From Heloderma charlesbogerti (lineage: Eukaryota; Chordata; Lepidosauria; Squamata; Helodermatidae), in NCBI GenBank assembly GCA_026122225.1, contig JANEZZ010002197.1, positions 1,302,001 through 1,366,000 on the forward strand: a stretch of 64,000 nt of DNA. Reading direction: 5' to 3'. Made by a program: the position numbers and the translations under genes. Each line of letters starts with the position of its first letter. Positions within the stretch are counted from its first letter, which is position 1. The notes below the pieces were generated by a model, which saw only the letters and a program-made list of their open reading frames with translations, made no database searches and had not been told where the DNA came from. Positions 43,267 to 54,962 of this stretch are shown piece by piece.

Positions 43267-43511
43267 CAGCCTTCCCCAACCCAGATGCATTGGACTACAA
43301 GTCTCAGTATCCCCCAGCTAGCAGAGGCACTATTGTACATGTCCTAAGGCAGTGGTGGGCAGAAAGTAGATCTCCAGATGTTTTGGACTTCAACGTCCAG
43401 CATTCTTGACCATTAGCCATGTTGGCAGGCATAGTTGGGAGTTAAAGCCCAAAACATCTGGAGATCTACCTTCTGCCTACCCGCTGTTCTAGGGCACTAG
43501 GTTGGGGGACG
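43267..43511. mobile_element. Family A MITE split by a second MITE
   Basis: CAGCCTTCCCCAACCCAGATG on the left and CACTAGGTTGGGGGACGCTG on the right, interrupted between about 43351 and 43491. Confidence 0.7.
43353..43488. mobile_element. Inner MITE (related family)
   Basis: CAGTGGTGGGCAGAAAGTAG ... CTACCTTCTGCCTACCCGCTG, flanked by TCCTAAGG and TTCTAGGG (6 of 8 identical). Confidence 0.75.
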
Positions 43512-44030
43512 CTGCCCTAGGACATGTAGAGTAGTGCCTCTGTGCATATGTAGAGTGCATTTCTGTCTTGCCATCGAGTAACTGCAGCCTGCCTCCCTCA
43601 CTCCTGGGGTCAGAAGGCCAGGACCCCTGTTCAGGGTGCTTCCAGGCAGGCCTGTTGCTTTTGGGAAATCAATTGCTGGATTTAGATATCTGCATTCGAA
43701 ATATTCTTACCCAGAATGTGCCTTCTCCAGCCTTGGCTTCCGAACTCAAAAACCGCCCACGCCTTTCTCTTTTTCTTGTCTTCTGTTTTAAACTTCTTGT
43801 CAACTTGGCCTCCCCCGCAGGCTCCAGGCTTCCCTGCTTATCAACTTCCCAGTATGCAGAAGTTCCTGCCTGCCTGTCCCAAGCTATCCGGTTCGGCTGG
43901 TGCTTTTTAACCAGATGGAATGTCTTAAAAAAAAAAGTTAGTGGCACCTTTCCTCTGGGTTTTGCTGTGCAATGTATTTTAATTGCACTCCCCCCCCATC
44001 TGTTTCCACCTCCCCATTCTCTAAATTAGC

Positions 44031-44152
44031 CTCTCCCAACCTGGTGCCCTCCAGATGTTTTGGATTACAACCTCCGCATCCTCGAACATTGGCCATGCTG
44101 GCTGAGGTTGATGGGAGTTGAAGTCTAAAACATCTGGGTGGTGAAGGCTGCT
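44031..44152. mobile_element. Family A MITE
   Basis: CCTCTCCCAACCTGGTGCCC, CCAGATGTTTTGGATTACAAC, and the complementary TGATGGGAGTTGAAGTC. Confidence 0.8.
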
Positions 44153-44249
44153 TTTAATGTTAGCATTTTGCCATTGAAGCAAGCTTCTTTTCTCTGCCTG
44201 AGCTGCCTTGATTGGATTGGTGCAAGAGTAACTGGACAAAACTCTTTTA

Positions 44250-44328
44250 ACAGTACAATCCTAAACTTGTTTCCCACACTGAGTTCCCTAAGACTTACTC
44301 CCAGGTAAGGATTGCAGCCTATATAAGG
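44250..44328. mobile_element. Family C MITE, partial
   Basis: GTACAATCCTAAACTTG ... GACTTACTCCCAGGTAAGG and GATTGCAGCC. Confidence 0.5.
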
Positions 44329-44399
44329 TTACCTGTTTTGTGGATCATAGTTATTGCATGTTTAATTTGTAAAAGGAGAAGTGCTGAGGCTCAAACCTA

Positions 44400-45063
44400 C
44401 CCATGCTTACTAAAAGGAGAGGTGCTGATCTTTAACCTTTAAAGCTTTATGTGATTTAGGACTCAAGTATATGTTGGACTGCTTTCTCCTGCATTAGTCT
44501 GCTCATCCATTGAGATCTGTCATCAGATGTCTTTCTCTGGGTGCCTTCACCATCTGAAAGGTGGAGGGTGGTGCCTGGTGAGAGAGACTTTTCAGTGGTG
44601 GCTCCTTGCCTTTGGAATTCCCTCACCAGGGAAGCTGGCCTCTCGCTCTCATAACTGTCACTGAGGCTCCAGCCAAAAACATTTCCCCCTGTGTTTTTAT
44701 GAATGGCTAATTTTAGCATGTTGTTTTTTAAAAAACGATAACAGTAGCTATGGTCTTAACTGTCTATTTTAGGGATGGGAAACATGGGGCCCTCCAAATG
44801 TTGGATTGCAACTCCTATCATCTCTCACCATTGGCTAGGCTGGTTAGTTCTGATCGGAGTTGCAGTCCAGCAATATCTAGAGAACCACACTTTCCCCACC
44901 CCTGATCTTTTTCAGTGGATTGTTGCTGCTTTTAGTTCTTTCCATTAGTGCATATACCTTATTTTGTTATTTTCTATTTTTATTGTATCTTATACTTGGT
45001 TAGCTGCACTGGGAACACAAATTTATCTTCAAGGTGTAGGAGATGAATCATGCAGCTAAATAA
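44400..45063 (+). mobile_element. Old L2 fragment, split by a MITE
   Basis: TTAAAGCTTTATGTGATTTAGG, then ERLFSGGSLPLEFPHQGS-type remnants and a UTR ending AGGAGATGAATCATGCAGC and TAAATAAAG. Confidence 0.65.
44772..44908. mobile_element. Family A-related MITE inside the L2
   Basis: AGGGATGGGAAACATGGGGCCC faces CACACTTTCCCCACCCCTG; arms TGGATTGCAACTCC and GGAGTTGCAGTCC. Confidence 0.75.
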
Positions 45064-45169
45064 AGAGATTTGGAACTCTCCTAATCTCACAGGTGTGTTG
45101 GGCTCTAACAGTTAGGGTGTGGGTGTAGCTACTCACTGAGAAGAGAAGGACACACTTCACATGTTCAGA

Positions 45170-45450
45170 GATGCTCTCATCTTTTATTATTACTTTAATT
45201 GATCCAAAGGCTGGAGTGCTGGCATTGAAAATCTGATTCTAGGGCTGTGCCTGGTGAGCCTTAGCTCACATTAATTTGCCTTGAGCCCAGTCTCATCCCT
45301 GGAACTCAGTGTCAATGGCAGGGCTCTGTCTGGCAACATGTGAATAATAACGATGACTCTGAGCATGTGAAGAATATGTTCCCCTCAGTACAAAATAAGC
45401 ACAGCCATCCCTGAGACACTTGGGATTAAGGGGAAAGCCTTTCAAACTAG
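45170..45450. repeat. Uncharacterised repeat family E, copy 1
   Basis: Shares the word order GGGCTCTGTCTGGCAACATG, CTGAGCATGTGAAGAATATG and CCTGAGACACTTGGG with 48700-48895 and, more weakly, 52930-53005 and 59690-59800. No inverted ends or coding seen. Confidence 0.45.
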
Positions 45451-45705
45451 GCCCCATCACCTCTTATTTTTCAAATGGGTATAGTAAAGTAGGAATATGA
45501 ACCATTTTGCCTTGGTGTTATTTGCTAAAATATGACAACCTCTCAGCCCCCTGCTGACATCTTTTCCCAGCCACTCCTATTTTTATTCTGCATAGATTCT
45601 ACATATTTTAACATAGAGGCTGTTCAGCATTGTGGCCAAGTTACCTTTTTCATACCTGCCCTTTCAAACTGCAATAGTTAACTCCCACCTGAACTTTGTC
45701 AGTCA

Positions 45706-45835
45706 GGGCGCAATCCTATGCATGTTTAGACAGAAAAAAGTCCCACAGCTCCCAGCATTCCTCAGCCAGCTTGCTGGGGAATGCCGGGAGTTGTAGGACT
45801 TTTTTCTGTCTAAACATGCATAGGATTGTGCCCTA
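45706..45835. mobile_element. Harbinger-type MITE (family B)
   Basis: GGGCGCAATCCTATGCATG ... CATGCATAGGATTGTGCCC followed by TAA; internal palindrome centred near 45770. Confidence 0.9.
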
Positions 45836-45839
45836 AATG

Positions 45840-48690
45840 GCCTTCGTTTTCACCTGGCTGCTTTAGTAGGAATTAACCTGCTGCCATTCCTCTGAGGAAT
45901 TGTCCCATGACTGAGTTGTCCTATGCTTGAGAAGAAAAAGGAACTGCTATCCCACAATCCCTTGCATCGAGTAAAGGGGAATGGAAGGATGCTGCCTTCA
46001 GAAAAGGGCTCCCTGTTCAACTCTTTTCTTCTGCCCAGTCAGACTGAAGGCTTTCCCCAGAATCACATGTACTGTCTGTTTACTGCTTTCTGCCCCAAAG
46101 GCTTGAAACTACTGCTAAATCTTCCAGCAGTAATTTAAGATCAAATTATGGCAGATCAGGTATGAACCCTACTGTGGCTAGAGCATGCCTAGTTCTAGCA
46201 TTAAGCCTTGGTAAATTGCTAAGGGCAAACACCCCAGGAAGGTGGGTGGGGAGAAGCTATACTTGAGGTCCTCAGTAGATTTCAGAAGCTAGCACTGGTC
46301 CTCGCGTATTAAGAATGAACTATACTAGAATGATTTCTCACTGAATATGCAGATGGGCCATAGGAAAGAGCACCTCTGCGTATGTGTATGTAGATTTTCC
46401 CTCTTTCCTTGCTGAGTTGCCACGCCACTGTTCCTGTGAACCTGGAGCTGGAGACGATGCTTTCCGCAAAGGCAAGAGTTCTGTGCCCTTCCCCCCGCCC
46501 CCATTAAACCCTGCCTAGCTGTGGTTTCCACCTTGTACTGATGCCAATAAACTGTCTCCACCATGCCACAAAAAAGGTGCATTTACCTGTGTGCGCATTG
46601 TTCAAATTGGTAAGGCGTGGACCATGGGTGTGGAGGTATTACGAAAGGAACACACTGAGTTGAAGGGGGAAAGAGAGAGAAATTGTACATCCGTGAATTG
46701 AGGGCAGGGAGGGAACAGGGAGCAACTCCTTACTGCAGTTATCTGGTTGGGCACAGGTCTGGAAAAATCTGGCTAGAAATTTGGTGCCCACAAATTTGGA
46801 ATTTTTCTCCTCTTCCTTTCATCTCTCTCCAGTGCAAGGGTTGGTTCTTGAACGATTTTTGCTAGCATTGGGAAATGTGAAATATTTCCCCAAAGTGTGT
46901 TTCTTAAGGACACACAAGGCTTCTCAACACTCTGTGTGTGTGTGTATGTGTGTGTGTGTATAGCCAGGCCTCAATATTCCTGAAATACCATTTCTGAAGA
47001 CCGAAAGCAAACAGGCCCCAGGCCTAAAGCGGACGTCATGGCGTCTTGTTAATTTTTGCATCCCTCCCCTCCTCCTCGCTTCAGGATTCATATTGGTCTC
47101 TATTGCATTGCTTGCTGCATATTTTCAGGAGAGCTTTGAAAAAGGTCTTTGAAAAAGTAAAAGGGATGGATATCTGCCATCCTCTTGGGACTTGTTAAAG
47201 TGTATGAAATGCCTGGGAGATGGTTAACAAGAGTATGCTGAGAAACACCAAGCGTTCTTTGTGATTTCAATTTTCATCTCTTTTGGAAGCTTTGTCTTTA
47301 CAGGTGGAGACAGTGGCTGAGAGGGTACGTGTCTATGTCCACGTGGCTTCTTGAGAAATTGTAGTCCATTATGCTGTGTATGTGTGGTTCTTTAATTTTT
47401 TAAAAGTGCTATTTGTGGTTTCAAAGGACACTCCATACTTGCAGAAGTGGGCAGCCCGCCAAGCAAATTCAAGCCAAGAGGAAAGTGGATGCCACTTGGT
47501 TCTGCATTTCTACCACCACCAATTGCTGTGCTAGGTTCTTGGAATTCTGCAATGAGTTGGGCATCCTCACATAATTTCTGCCAGGAGATTGAGTAAAGTT
47601 AACATTCATGCTGCTTATCATGCTGCGCAGCACGGAAATGCATTGAAAGATTCCCTCCACCCTGGTGTTCACACTGTTTTCCTACTTAGCTGATTTAGAA
47701 TTAGTACACAGCTTGTGAATAGGTCTACAACAGTTAGTAGTCTGCCTGCCCGTGAAAATACACATTAGTCATTTGTGATCTGAAAGGAAAAAGAGCCAGC
47801 TTTTGCAAAGCTTTCCTGTCTAGTCGCCTGGAGGTAATTCTTGTATGCCATGGACGGCCAGATGTTTGACTGGTCATAAGTCTGTGCTATTGTGACATCA
47901 GGAGACTTGAGCATTCATCCCACTCATGGCAAGTGGGTGGTCATTGTAGAAGAAGGCTGCCCATTCATCGCTAAAACCTTTGATTTGCACATGAGTGCAA
48001 ACAGTTGTGTGCACATCTCGCAGATAAATATAAATATATTTACTGTTAAATGGGTTGCATTTTGCCACCTAAGACCTGCAACTGTGTGTGTGTGCACTAG
48101 CCTTAACATTTAATCAAATAAGTGGGCTAGAGAGGGGATTTGTGGTAGGGGATGACGCATAGTAATATAGGACCTGAAGATATTCTCAGATCACTTTGAA
48201 ACTTAGCTTTCTTTCTTTTTTAAGTTAAAAAGAACAAGTTTCTAGACCTCAGTATTGTACAAAAGCTTGAGGGTGTGCAAACAATAACAGATAAAAGGAT
48301 GAGGAAATTATACCACTGGATGAGAATTCAAGAAGAGGGGTGTTTAATGGGCTTCTAAACTCTGTACATCTCCTTGTGTCCCCCCCCCCCATTCCCTGCA
48401 TTTATATTGCTCCCTATAGATTGCACTCTCTTGTAGCAGGTGGCTTGTTTATAGCTGATATTTGAGCTTTCCAGCTAGGTGCTTTCCTTTTTTCTCCCCC
48501 CCCCCCCCCCAGCAACTGTGAACTTGAAATACCAGAAAAGTGTGTAGTCACGCACCTACTGCATACACATAGCGAGTTTGGAAACTGGCAAGGGAGCTCT
48601 ATGCTGAGCTGGCAGGACTCAGTTTGAACCTACAGTGCCAGCACTGAGCTGTGTGTTCTGAATGCTTTATGTGACTTTCTCAAAACACCA
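45840..48690 (+). other. Intronic sequence with few features
   Basis: Contains (GT)n at 46931-46960 and C-tracts at 48378-48392 and 48497-48512. No exon, RNA gene or classified transposon is recognised. Confidence 0.45.
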
Positions 48691-48699
48691 TACGTGGAG

Positions 48700-48895
48700 G
48701 ATTCACTTTGTCCCAGGGCTCAATCTTGGCACCTATTTTCAATGCAGGTTTAATGCCAGAGGTCAGTCTTAGATTGTTTTTTGAAGTCGTGCTAAAGAAA
48801 GCTACCTCTGAACATGTGATGAATGTGATTTCTTCACCACTGAATTAACACAACCTGTCACAGACACTTAGGTCCTGGAGCCCAAACCATTCCTT
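48700..48895. repeat. Uncharacterised repeat family E, copy 2
   Basis: GGCTCAATCTTGGCACCTATTTTCAATGC, CCTCTGAACATGTGATGAATG and CACAGACACTTAGG parallel copy 1. Confidence 0.45.
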
Positions 48896-49311
48896 AATCT
48901 TGTTAGAAATGAAGCACAAATCAAGTTTGTATAAACGTGAAGATACTTTTGGGGGTAGGGAGACAGAGGGCAAGGAGGAAGTGTTTTTCTCCTACATAAA
49001 ATATATGTGCAAACCTCTCCTATCTGTGCGCGGTGGTCCTGATCCTGATCAGTACCCTGCATGCTTACAATGAGGTAAAAACAAGTGAGAATCAGTTGCA
49101 CACTGCGTATTTAATGTATCATATAGTATAGCCCATAGACACACAACTCAGTGTATGGGGATGGGGCGGGTTTTTTATTTATTTTATTTATTATTAAATT
49201 TATTAATCGCCCATCTGGCTGGTCACCCAGCCACTCTGGGCGATGTACAACATACAATAAAAACAGTTTAAAACAATAAAATTCTACAATAAAAACATTT
49301 TCTAAAATACC

Positions 49312-51090
49312 CTAACCCACCCCAAATGCCTGCCTGAACAACAACGTTTTTAATGCACGACGGAAGCTCATTAAAGAGGGGGCATGACGGAGTTCCCTAG
49401 GGAGGGAGTGCCACAGAGTGGGGGCCACCACAGAAAAGGCCCTCTCCCTCGTCCCCACCAGTCTAGCTGTCCTGGCTGATGGGACAGAGAGAAGGCCATC
49501 CGAGGCTGATCTTGTTAAGCGGCCTGTCTGGTGCTGCTGGAGGCGCTCCTTAAGATAGGCTGGGCCGGAACCATATAGGGTTTTAAAGGTCAAAACCAAC
49601 ACCTTGAATTTGGCCCGGAAAACAACTGGTAACCAGTGCAACTCCTTCAGCACTGGAGTGATGTGATCTCGCCGGCGGCTGCCTTTAATCAGGTGAGCCG
49701 CCGCGTTCTGCACCAGCTGCAGTTTCCGAACCGTCTTCAAGGGTAACCCCACGTAGAACACATTACAGTAGTCTAAACGAGAGGAGACCAGGGCATGTAC
49801 TACCGGTGGGAGCCGATGGTTGGGAAGGAAGGGGCGCAGCTGCCGCATCAGATGGAGTTGATACAGAGCTGTCCGGCTCACAGCTGACACCTGAGCTTCC
49901 ATGGACAGCTGGGAGTCCAAAATGACCCCCAGGCTGCGGACCTGGTCTTTCAAGGGTAGCCGTACCCCATTCAACACCAGGTCAACATCCCCCAGCCTCC
50001 TCTTGTCTCCCACCAAAAGTACCTCGGTCTTTTCAGGGTTCAGCTTCAGCCTACTCCTCCCCATCCAGCCACTCACCGTCTTCAGACATTTGGACAGGGA
50101 TTCTACGGCCAACCTTGGTGAAGATTTAAACGAGAGGTAGAGCTGCGTGTCATCTGCATATTGATGACACTGCACCCCAAACCTCCTGATGATAGCCCCC
50201 AGCGGCTTCACATAGATGTTAAATAGCATCGGGGAGAGAATGGAACCCTGTGGCACCCCACAAGTAAGTGGCCAGGGGTCCGAAACCTCCTCTCCCAGTG
50301 CTACCCTCTGGTACCTGCCGGATAGGAAGGACCGGAACCACCGCAATACGGTGTCCCCAATGCCCAACCCCTCCAGGCAGTCCAGGAAGATACCATGGTC
50401 AACGGTATTGAAAGCCGCTGAGAGGTCGAGGAGAACAAGGAAGGAGCATTCACCCCTATCCAGAGCCCTCCTCATATCATCCACCAAGGCGACCAAGGCC
50501 ATTTCTGTCCCATGCCCAGGCCTGAAGCCCGACTGAAATGGGTCTAGATAATCAGTTTCTTCCAAGTTTGCCTTCAACTGCACCACCACCACCTGCTCAA
50601 TATCCTTGCCCAAAAATGGCAGATTTGAGACTGGGCGAAAGTTGTTCAAAACTTGAGGATCCAAGGAGGGCCTCTTTAAGAGCGGTCTTATCACTGCCTC
50701 CTTGAGGGCTGATGGCATCACTCCCTCCTCAAGGGAGGCGTTCACTACCGCCTTGATCCCCTCACCCAGTCTCTCTCTGCAACTCATAATGAGCCAAGAT
50801 GGGCAAGGATCAAGTAAGCAGGTGGTCGGCCGTACCGATGAAAGCACCTTGTCCACTTCATCAGGAGGAAGAAGCTGGAACCGATCCCACAAAACCGGTT
50901 TGCCACAGGCCGCCTCTTGCTCACTAACTGTATCCACAGCGTGCAGAGTAACACACCTAATCTGATGAATTTTATCTGCAAAGTGCCTTGCCAAGGCCTC
51001 ACAGGAAGCCTTAGAATGCTCCGACCAGGCTCCGGACCACTTGGAACAGCCTTCTGGGACAGCACTCTGCAGACGCGATGGAGGCAGCAT
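49312..51090 (-). pseudogene. L2 reverse transcriptase frame
   Basis: 592 codons open. Motif A LLDLSAAF is at residues 220-227, motif B GVPQGSILSP at 278-287 and the catalytic YADD at 311-314. The C-terminal block has LDYCNVFYVGLPLKT and HWLPVVFRAKFKVL and ends FRQAFGVG. The first ~22 residues are out of frame relative to the family, because a 23-nt segment present in the 22-25 kb copy (its 23745-23767) is missing here at 51020/51021. That places this domain out of frame with the endonuclease. No other break was seen. It acts only for retrotransposition; it is not a host gene. Confidence 0.9.
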
Positions 51091-52402
51091 AATATTCCTT
51101 TTTTGCTGCCTTCACCGCCACGTGATAGGCTGAAGATACAGCTCTAGCCTGTGTCTGATCATCTTTGGAGCGAGACTTCCGCCACCGGCGCTCTAGCCGT
51201 CTCACCTCCTGTTTCAGAGCTCGTAACTGCGGATTGAACCATGGTGCAGTTCGAGCCCTGTTCAGGGGGAGAGGGTGTTTCGGAGCCACCTGATCTAATG
51301 CCCCAGTGATTGCGGCATTCCAGCCACCCACCAGGGTCTCGACCGAGTGGCCGTTGGCGTGCCCCAGAGAATCCCCAAGCGCGTTCAGGAATCCATTTGG
51401 ATCCATAAGATGCCTGGGGAGGACCATTTTAATGGGTCCTCCACCCCTGCGGAGTGGTTGTGGAACTGAGAAGTCCAACATCACCAGATAGTGATCTGAC
51501 CATGACAAGGGGGTGGTGGATATACCCCCGACTTCCAGATCACTCCCCACTTCTCCAGAAACAAACACAAGGTCTAGTGCATGACCAGCTACATGGGTGG
51601 GCCCAGTTAGAATATGGTGCAGCTCCCAGGAGGCCATGGTCTCCATGAAGTCCCGAGGTGCTCCTGTGAGGATGGCCTCCGAATGTATGTTGAAGTCCCC
51701 CAACACCAGTAAGTTAGGGGATTGCACACGCACATCAGAGACCACCTCAAGCACCTCGGCCAGGGAGTCAGTTGTGCAGCAGGGTGGACGGTACACGAGC
51801 AGAATCCCCAGACTGCCCTTCGGGCCCAACCTCCAGTACATGCACTCAGCAACCTTGGTCTCCCGGAGAGGGGGTCTGGTGAAGACCAAGGACTCTCGGT
51901 AGATAACAGCCACTCCCCCTCCCCGATCCCCAGCCCTCGGCTGCTGTGCATATGAAAATCCAGCTGGACACATGGTTGCAAGGGTTGGAGCAGCAGCCTC
52001 GGCCAGCCAGGTCTCCGTAATACATGCCAGGTCTGCACCCTCATCCAGGATCATGTCATGGATGAGGGAGGTTTTCTGGGTAACAGACCTGGCATTGCAG
52101 AGCAGCAAACGAAGGCCAGAAGATGGGGTCACGCCTCCCCCAGCCATCCTTTGGCTCTGGACAGGCTCGGAGCAGGGGACAGATACTACACATCTCTCCC
52201 TTGTTCTCCTTACCTGGCATGGCCTGCCTCTAGCGCTCCGCCAGCGCCTGCCGCCCAGCCTCGGTATGTTCTGGCACCCAACACTCCTCCCACTGCCTCC
52301 ATCAGGTGGACACATGCCCCCTCGCTCCCGCCTATCAGGCAGGCTACCCACCCCTAAAAACACAACAAAATCCCCCAAGAAAAAGAAAACACACACACAC
52401 AC
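51011..52402 (-). pseudogene. L2 APE-type endonuclease frame
   Basis: 463 codons open. APE motifs in order: CNARS around residue 103, ITETW (Glu 130), GDFNIH at 235-240, LDLVF at 276-280 and SDH at 302-304, so the catalytic residues of this nuclease family appear intact. It stops two residues after VRSLVG because of the 23-nt deletion that precedes the RT frame. The extreme N-terminus (MCVCVFFF...) comes from a (GT)n run and is not a genuine protein start. Cuts target DNA to prime reverse transcription. Confidence 0.88.
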
Positions 52403-52797
52403 AAAACAATTAAAAATCCCCTTAAAAATAATGCCAGGCCGGAGTCCACAGGGAAGGCCAGGTGGTGCTGGTGGTGGTGGTGGTGGTGGTGGTGGCGGCG
52501 GTGGCGGCGGCGGCAGCAGCAGCCACCACCGCTGCAGGCCCAGCAGCAGCAGGCCCGCCTCTTCCCCAGTGGTGGTGGTGGTGGTGGCCTCTCCTGCAGG
52601 CCCTGGCTCTCCCAGGCCACCTCAGCCAGCCAGCTTATGTAGCCCCTCCAGGGAGGGCAGGTAGAGCAGCACAGCTGGCTCGGTACCTGGGGGTCTGGTC
52701 CTGCAGGGACTGGCGGTCTGCCAGGCAGAAGTCTCCAGGGAAGGCCTGGTGGTGGTGGCAGCGGCAGCGGCGGTCTCCCCTCCCTGTCCGCTGAGAT
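52400..52797 (-). repeat. L2 5' UTR with (GGT/CCA)n and monomers
   Basis: Plus-strand GGTGGTGGT and GGCGGC runs at 52455-52515 correspond to (CCA)n/(CCG)n on the L2 sense strand. The word GGGCCTGCAGGAGAGGCCAC (complement at about 52586-52605) marks one full monomer, preceded 5' by a partial one. Confidence 0.65.
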
Positions 52798-52799
52798 CT

Positions 52800-53650
52800 A
52801 ATGATCACTCGGGGGGTGGAGGTGAAATCCTCCCCACCCCTGTTTCTTCACTAACACTAGAAGCAGGAAAACATCTTGGAAGCAGGATTGCTGCAGGATG
52901 GGAGAGGTGGAAGCGTACACACAGGGTTTGATTTTAAGGCCAGGACTCAGCCCTGGAACATGTTAGATGATGATAATAGAAGAGGCTGCCTTTGTTGAGA
53001 GAAGGGCACTCTGGACATCCTCAGAGAATCAGTACATCTAAGGTTCAGCGGTGTGGCTTCCAGGTAGGCTTGAACCCGGACATTTCCCATTTCAAAACTT
53101 AAGTCCTGGTCGGCTTCTGACACAGCAGGCCTCCCACAAGCCTGCTGTTCGACATGGTTGAGAATACCCTGGTCAAACGTGGCAGAGGGAGCCGTTCACA
53201 GTGGCAGCCTTCGTGGGGCCTGCTTGTGCGGAGGAGGCTGGGGGATGGGAACTGGGAACGGTACCCTTGCTAGGACTGTAGGCCCATTGTGCGGTTTTGG
53301 TCAGTATACATTTCTGCCTCACATTCTTGGCTCTTTGTAATGATTTACCACAGATCCCTGCCCTCCCCACAGACTCTGGACCAGAACCCTAGCTGGAGTT
53401 AGTAGGTTACCTTTAGTGGATCAATAATTTATCTCATTCTCAATTTTAGGGCTTAAGTCCAAGTAACTGTACCATTTAAAACAACTATTGGAGCAAGGAA
53501 CTGTACTGTTTATGCAACACAGAGCAGGATAAATTTATTTTAAGAAGGATATTTTACAGTTTTGAAAACAGCGGCAGAAATTATCTTTAGCTGGCTAGAG
53601 TTAGGCAAGGTATAAATCTAATATAACAAAATTGGGATGTTATAAAGTTC
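52800..53650 (+). other. Intronic sequence, mostly unclassified
   Basis: About 52930-53005 resembles repeat family E (GGACTCAGCCCTGGAACATG); the rest shows nothing recognisable. Confidence 0.4.
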
Positions 53651-53654
53651 AAGG

Positions 53655-53789
53655 TTTGGCAACCTAGTGCCCACCAGATGTTTTGGAACCCGACTATTGT
53701 AAGCCCCAACCAGCATGGCCAATGGCCAGGGATTATGGGAACTGTAGTCCCAAACATCTGGAGAATGCCAAGTTGCTAACCCCTAGTTT
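53655..53789. mobile_element. Family A MITE
   Basis: TTGGCAACCTAGTGCCCACC faces GAATGCCAAGTTGCTAACCCC; arms CAGCATGGCCAATGG and GGGAACTGTAGTCC. Confidence 0.8.
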
Positions 53790-54194
53790 GTATTATAAAT
53801 CATGGCTTCTCAGCTGTGGGCAATTGTATTCAGTAAGGAAGTGACTGAGACCAGGAGGTGTTTGGTGGTGGGGGGGGGGTAGAACTAGGGAATGACCTTG
53901 TGAGAGAAGGAAGAAAAGCCTCACACAAGGCCTAGCAGCAGGAAATGATGCATGCTTTTGGCAGCTAGGGAGAGGACAAGCGAGGGAGTTTTGCATGCTG
54001 ATGGGCTGTAGATCAGGGTGGCCAAAGAGACAGTGAGAGTAGACTTGCTCCCCCACCCCCTAAGTAGGTCTCCTGAGCAGTGAACACTTAGTTGCATGAT
54101 GTGAGTGATTCAGCAAGTGGTGTTTTTTCTAGTATGGAGATATAGTGATGGGAGAAAACTTCTCCTGCTGAATTTCTGCCTGACATCCAACTAT

Positions 54195-54612
54195 TTCATA
54201 TTCAGGGATGCTGCCAGGAATAAAAGATGGCAACTCTGCTTGGAAGGTGAGAACGAGTTGTGTGTTCCACACTATGGTGGGCCATGGGAGAGGGCCTTCT
54301 CTGCTGTGGCATCCTGGTTGTGGAATGCCCTCCCCTTGGAGGCCTGATTGGCACAATTGGTTTTGTTTTGGCGCCAAGTTAAAACATGGCTTTTCACCAA
54401 AGCCTTTGAGGGCTAATTGAATTCCCTAAAGTTGCACACTGTTTTAACTGTTTTATTGTTTTAGATTTTCTAACTGGTATTAGCTTGTTTAATGGTTTAA
54501 TATGCTTTTGGCTGTTTACATTATTTATTGTTTTATACCGTTTAAATTGATTTTATCTGTACGCCACCCTGGGATCTTGATGATATACAAATGTTTTAAA
54601 TAAATAAATAAA
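54195..54612 (+). mobile_element. Old L2 C-terminus and 3' UTR
   Basis: Decayed GRGPSLLWHPGC/ERAFSAVASWLWNALPLEA codons, then a UTR ending ACGCCACCCTGGGATCTTG and TTTTAAATAAATAAATAAA. Confidence 0.8.
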
Positions 54613-54839
54613 ATATAGATTTAAACGAGCCAAACAGATCTTTGACTGCGGGTTTCTACATAAGAACACTTGTGGGGACATGCATAGCTGTGGTGGAGGC
54701 CTGTAGGCAGTAGTGTAGCTAGGGTAGGTTGATAGCAGTACTGGGGTAAAAGTGGTTATGTAATGACAGTGACTAAAGTGAGGTGAATGTTTTCAGTTTG
54801 GACTAATGAAACATGTTTTCAAGGCGGTAGATGAAAGAT

Positions 54840-54962
54840 AATCTGCTCATCCATAGGTCAGCGGTAGAGTACATGCAAAAGATCCCAAGTTCAATCCCCA
54901 GCATCTCTAGGTAGGGATACCTCTGCCTGAAACCCTAGAGAGCTGCTTTCTAGTCAGCATAG
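54840..54962 (+). mobile_element. tRNA-derived squamate SINE
   Basis: A box AGGTCAGCGGTAGAGTACA, B box CAAGTTCAATCCCC, then GCATCTCTAGGTAGG and CTGAAACCCTAGAGAGCTGC. Its 3' part is interrupted by a hAT-like element. Confidence 0.75.

Larger units (their letters stand above)
49172..52797 (-). mobile_element. Full-length, nearly intact L2-clade LINE, antisense in intron 1
   Basis: Read on the minus strand it has a GC-rich, (CCA)n-containing 5' end with repeated monomer words (52797 to about 52400), an endonuclease frame (52402-51011), a reverse transcriptase frame (51090-49312) and a 3' UTR with ATCGCCCAGAGTGG ending in an A/T-rich (AATA)-type tail near 49172. It is the best-preserved mobile element here, and close relatives sit at 32612-33138, 57206-58204 and 21986-25622. 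L2 elements insert by target-primed reverse transcription. Antisense placement is the usual orientation tolerated in introns. Confidence 0.92.

Noticed and set aside
43568..44029. A 153-codon open frame
   Set aside because: No recognisable domain or family, and no splice or promoter context; it runs into a MITE.
49312..52402. Two host genes encoding a nuclease and a polymerase
   Set aside because: Order, motifs, 5' monomers, 3' tail and several truncated relatives show they are the two domains of one L2 LINE.
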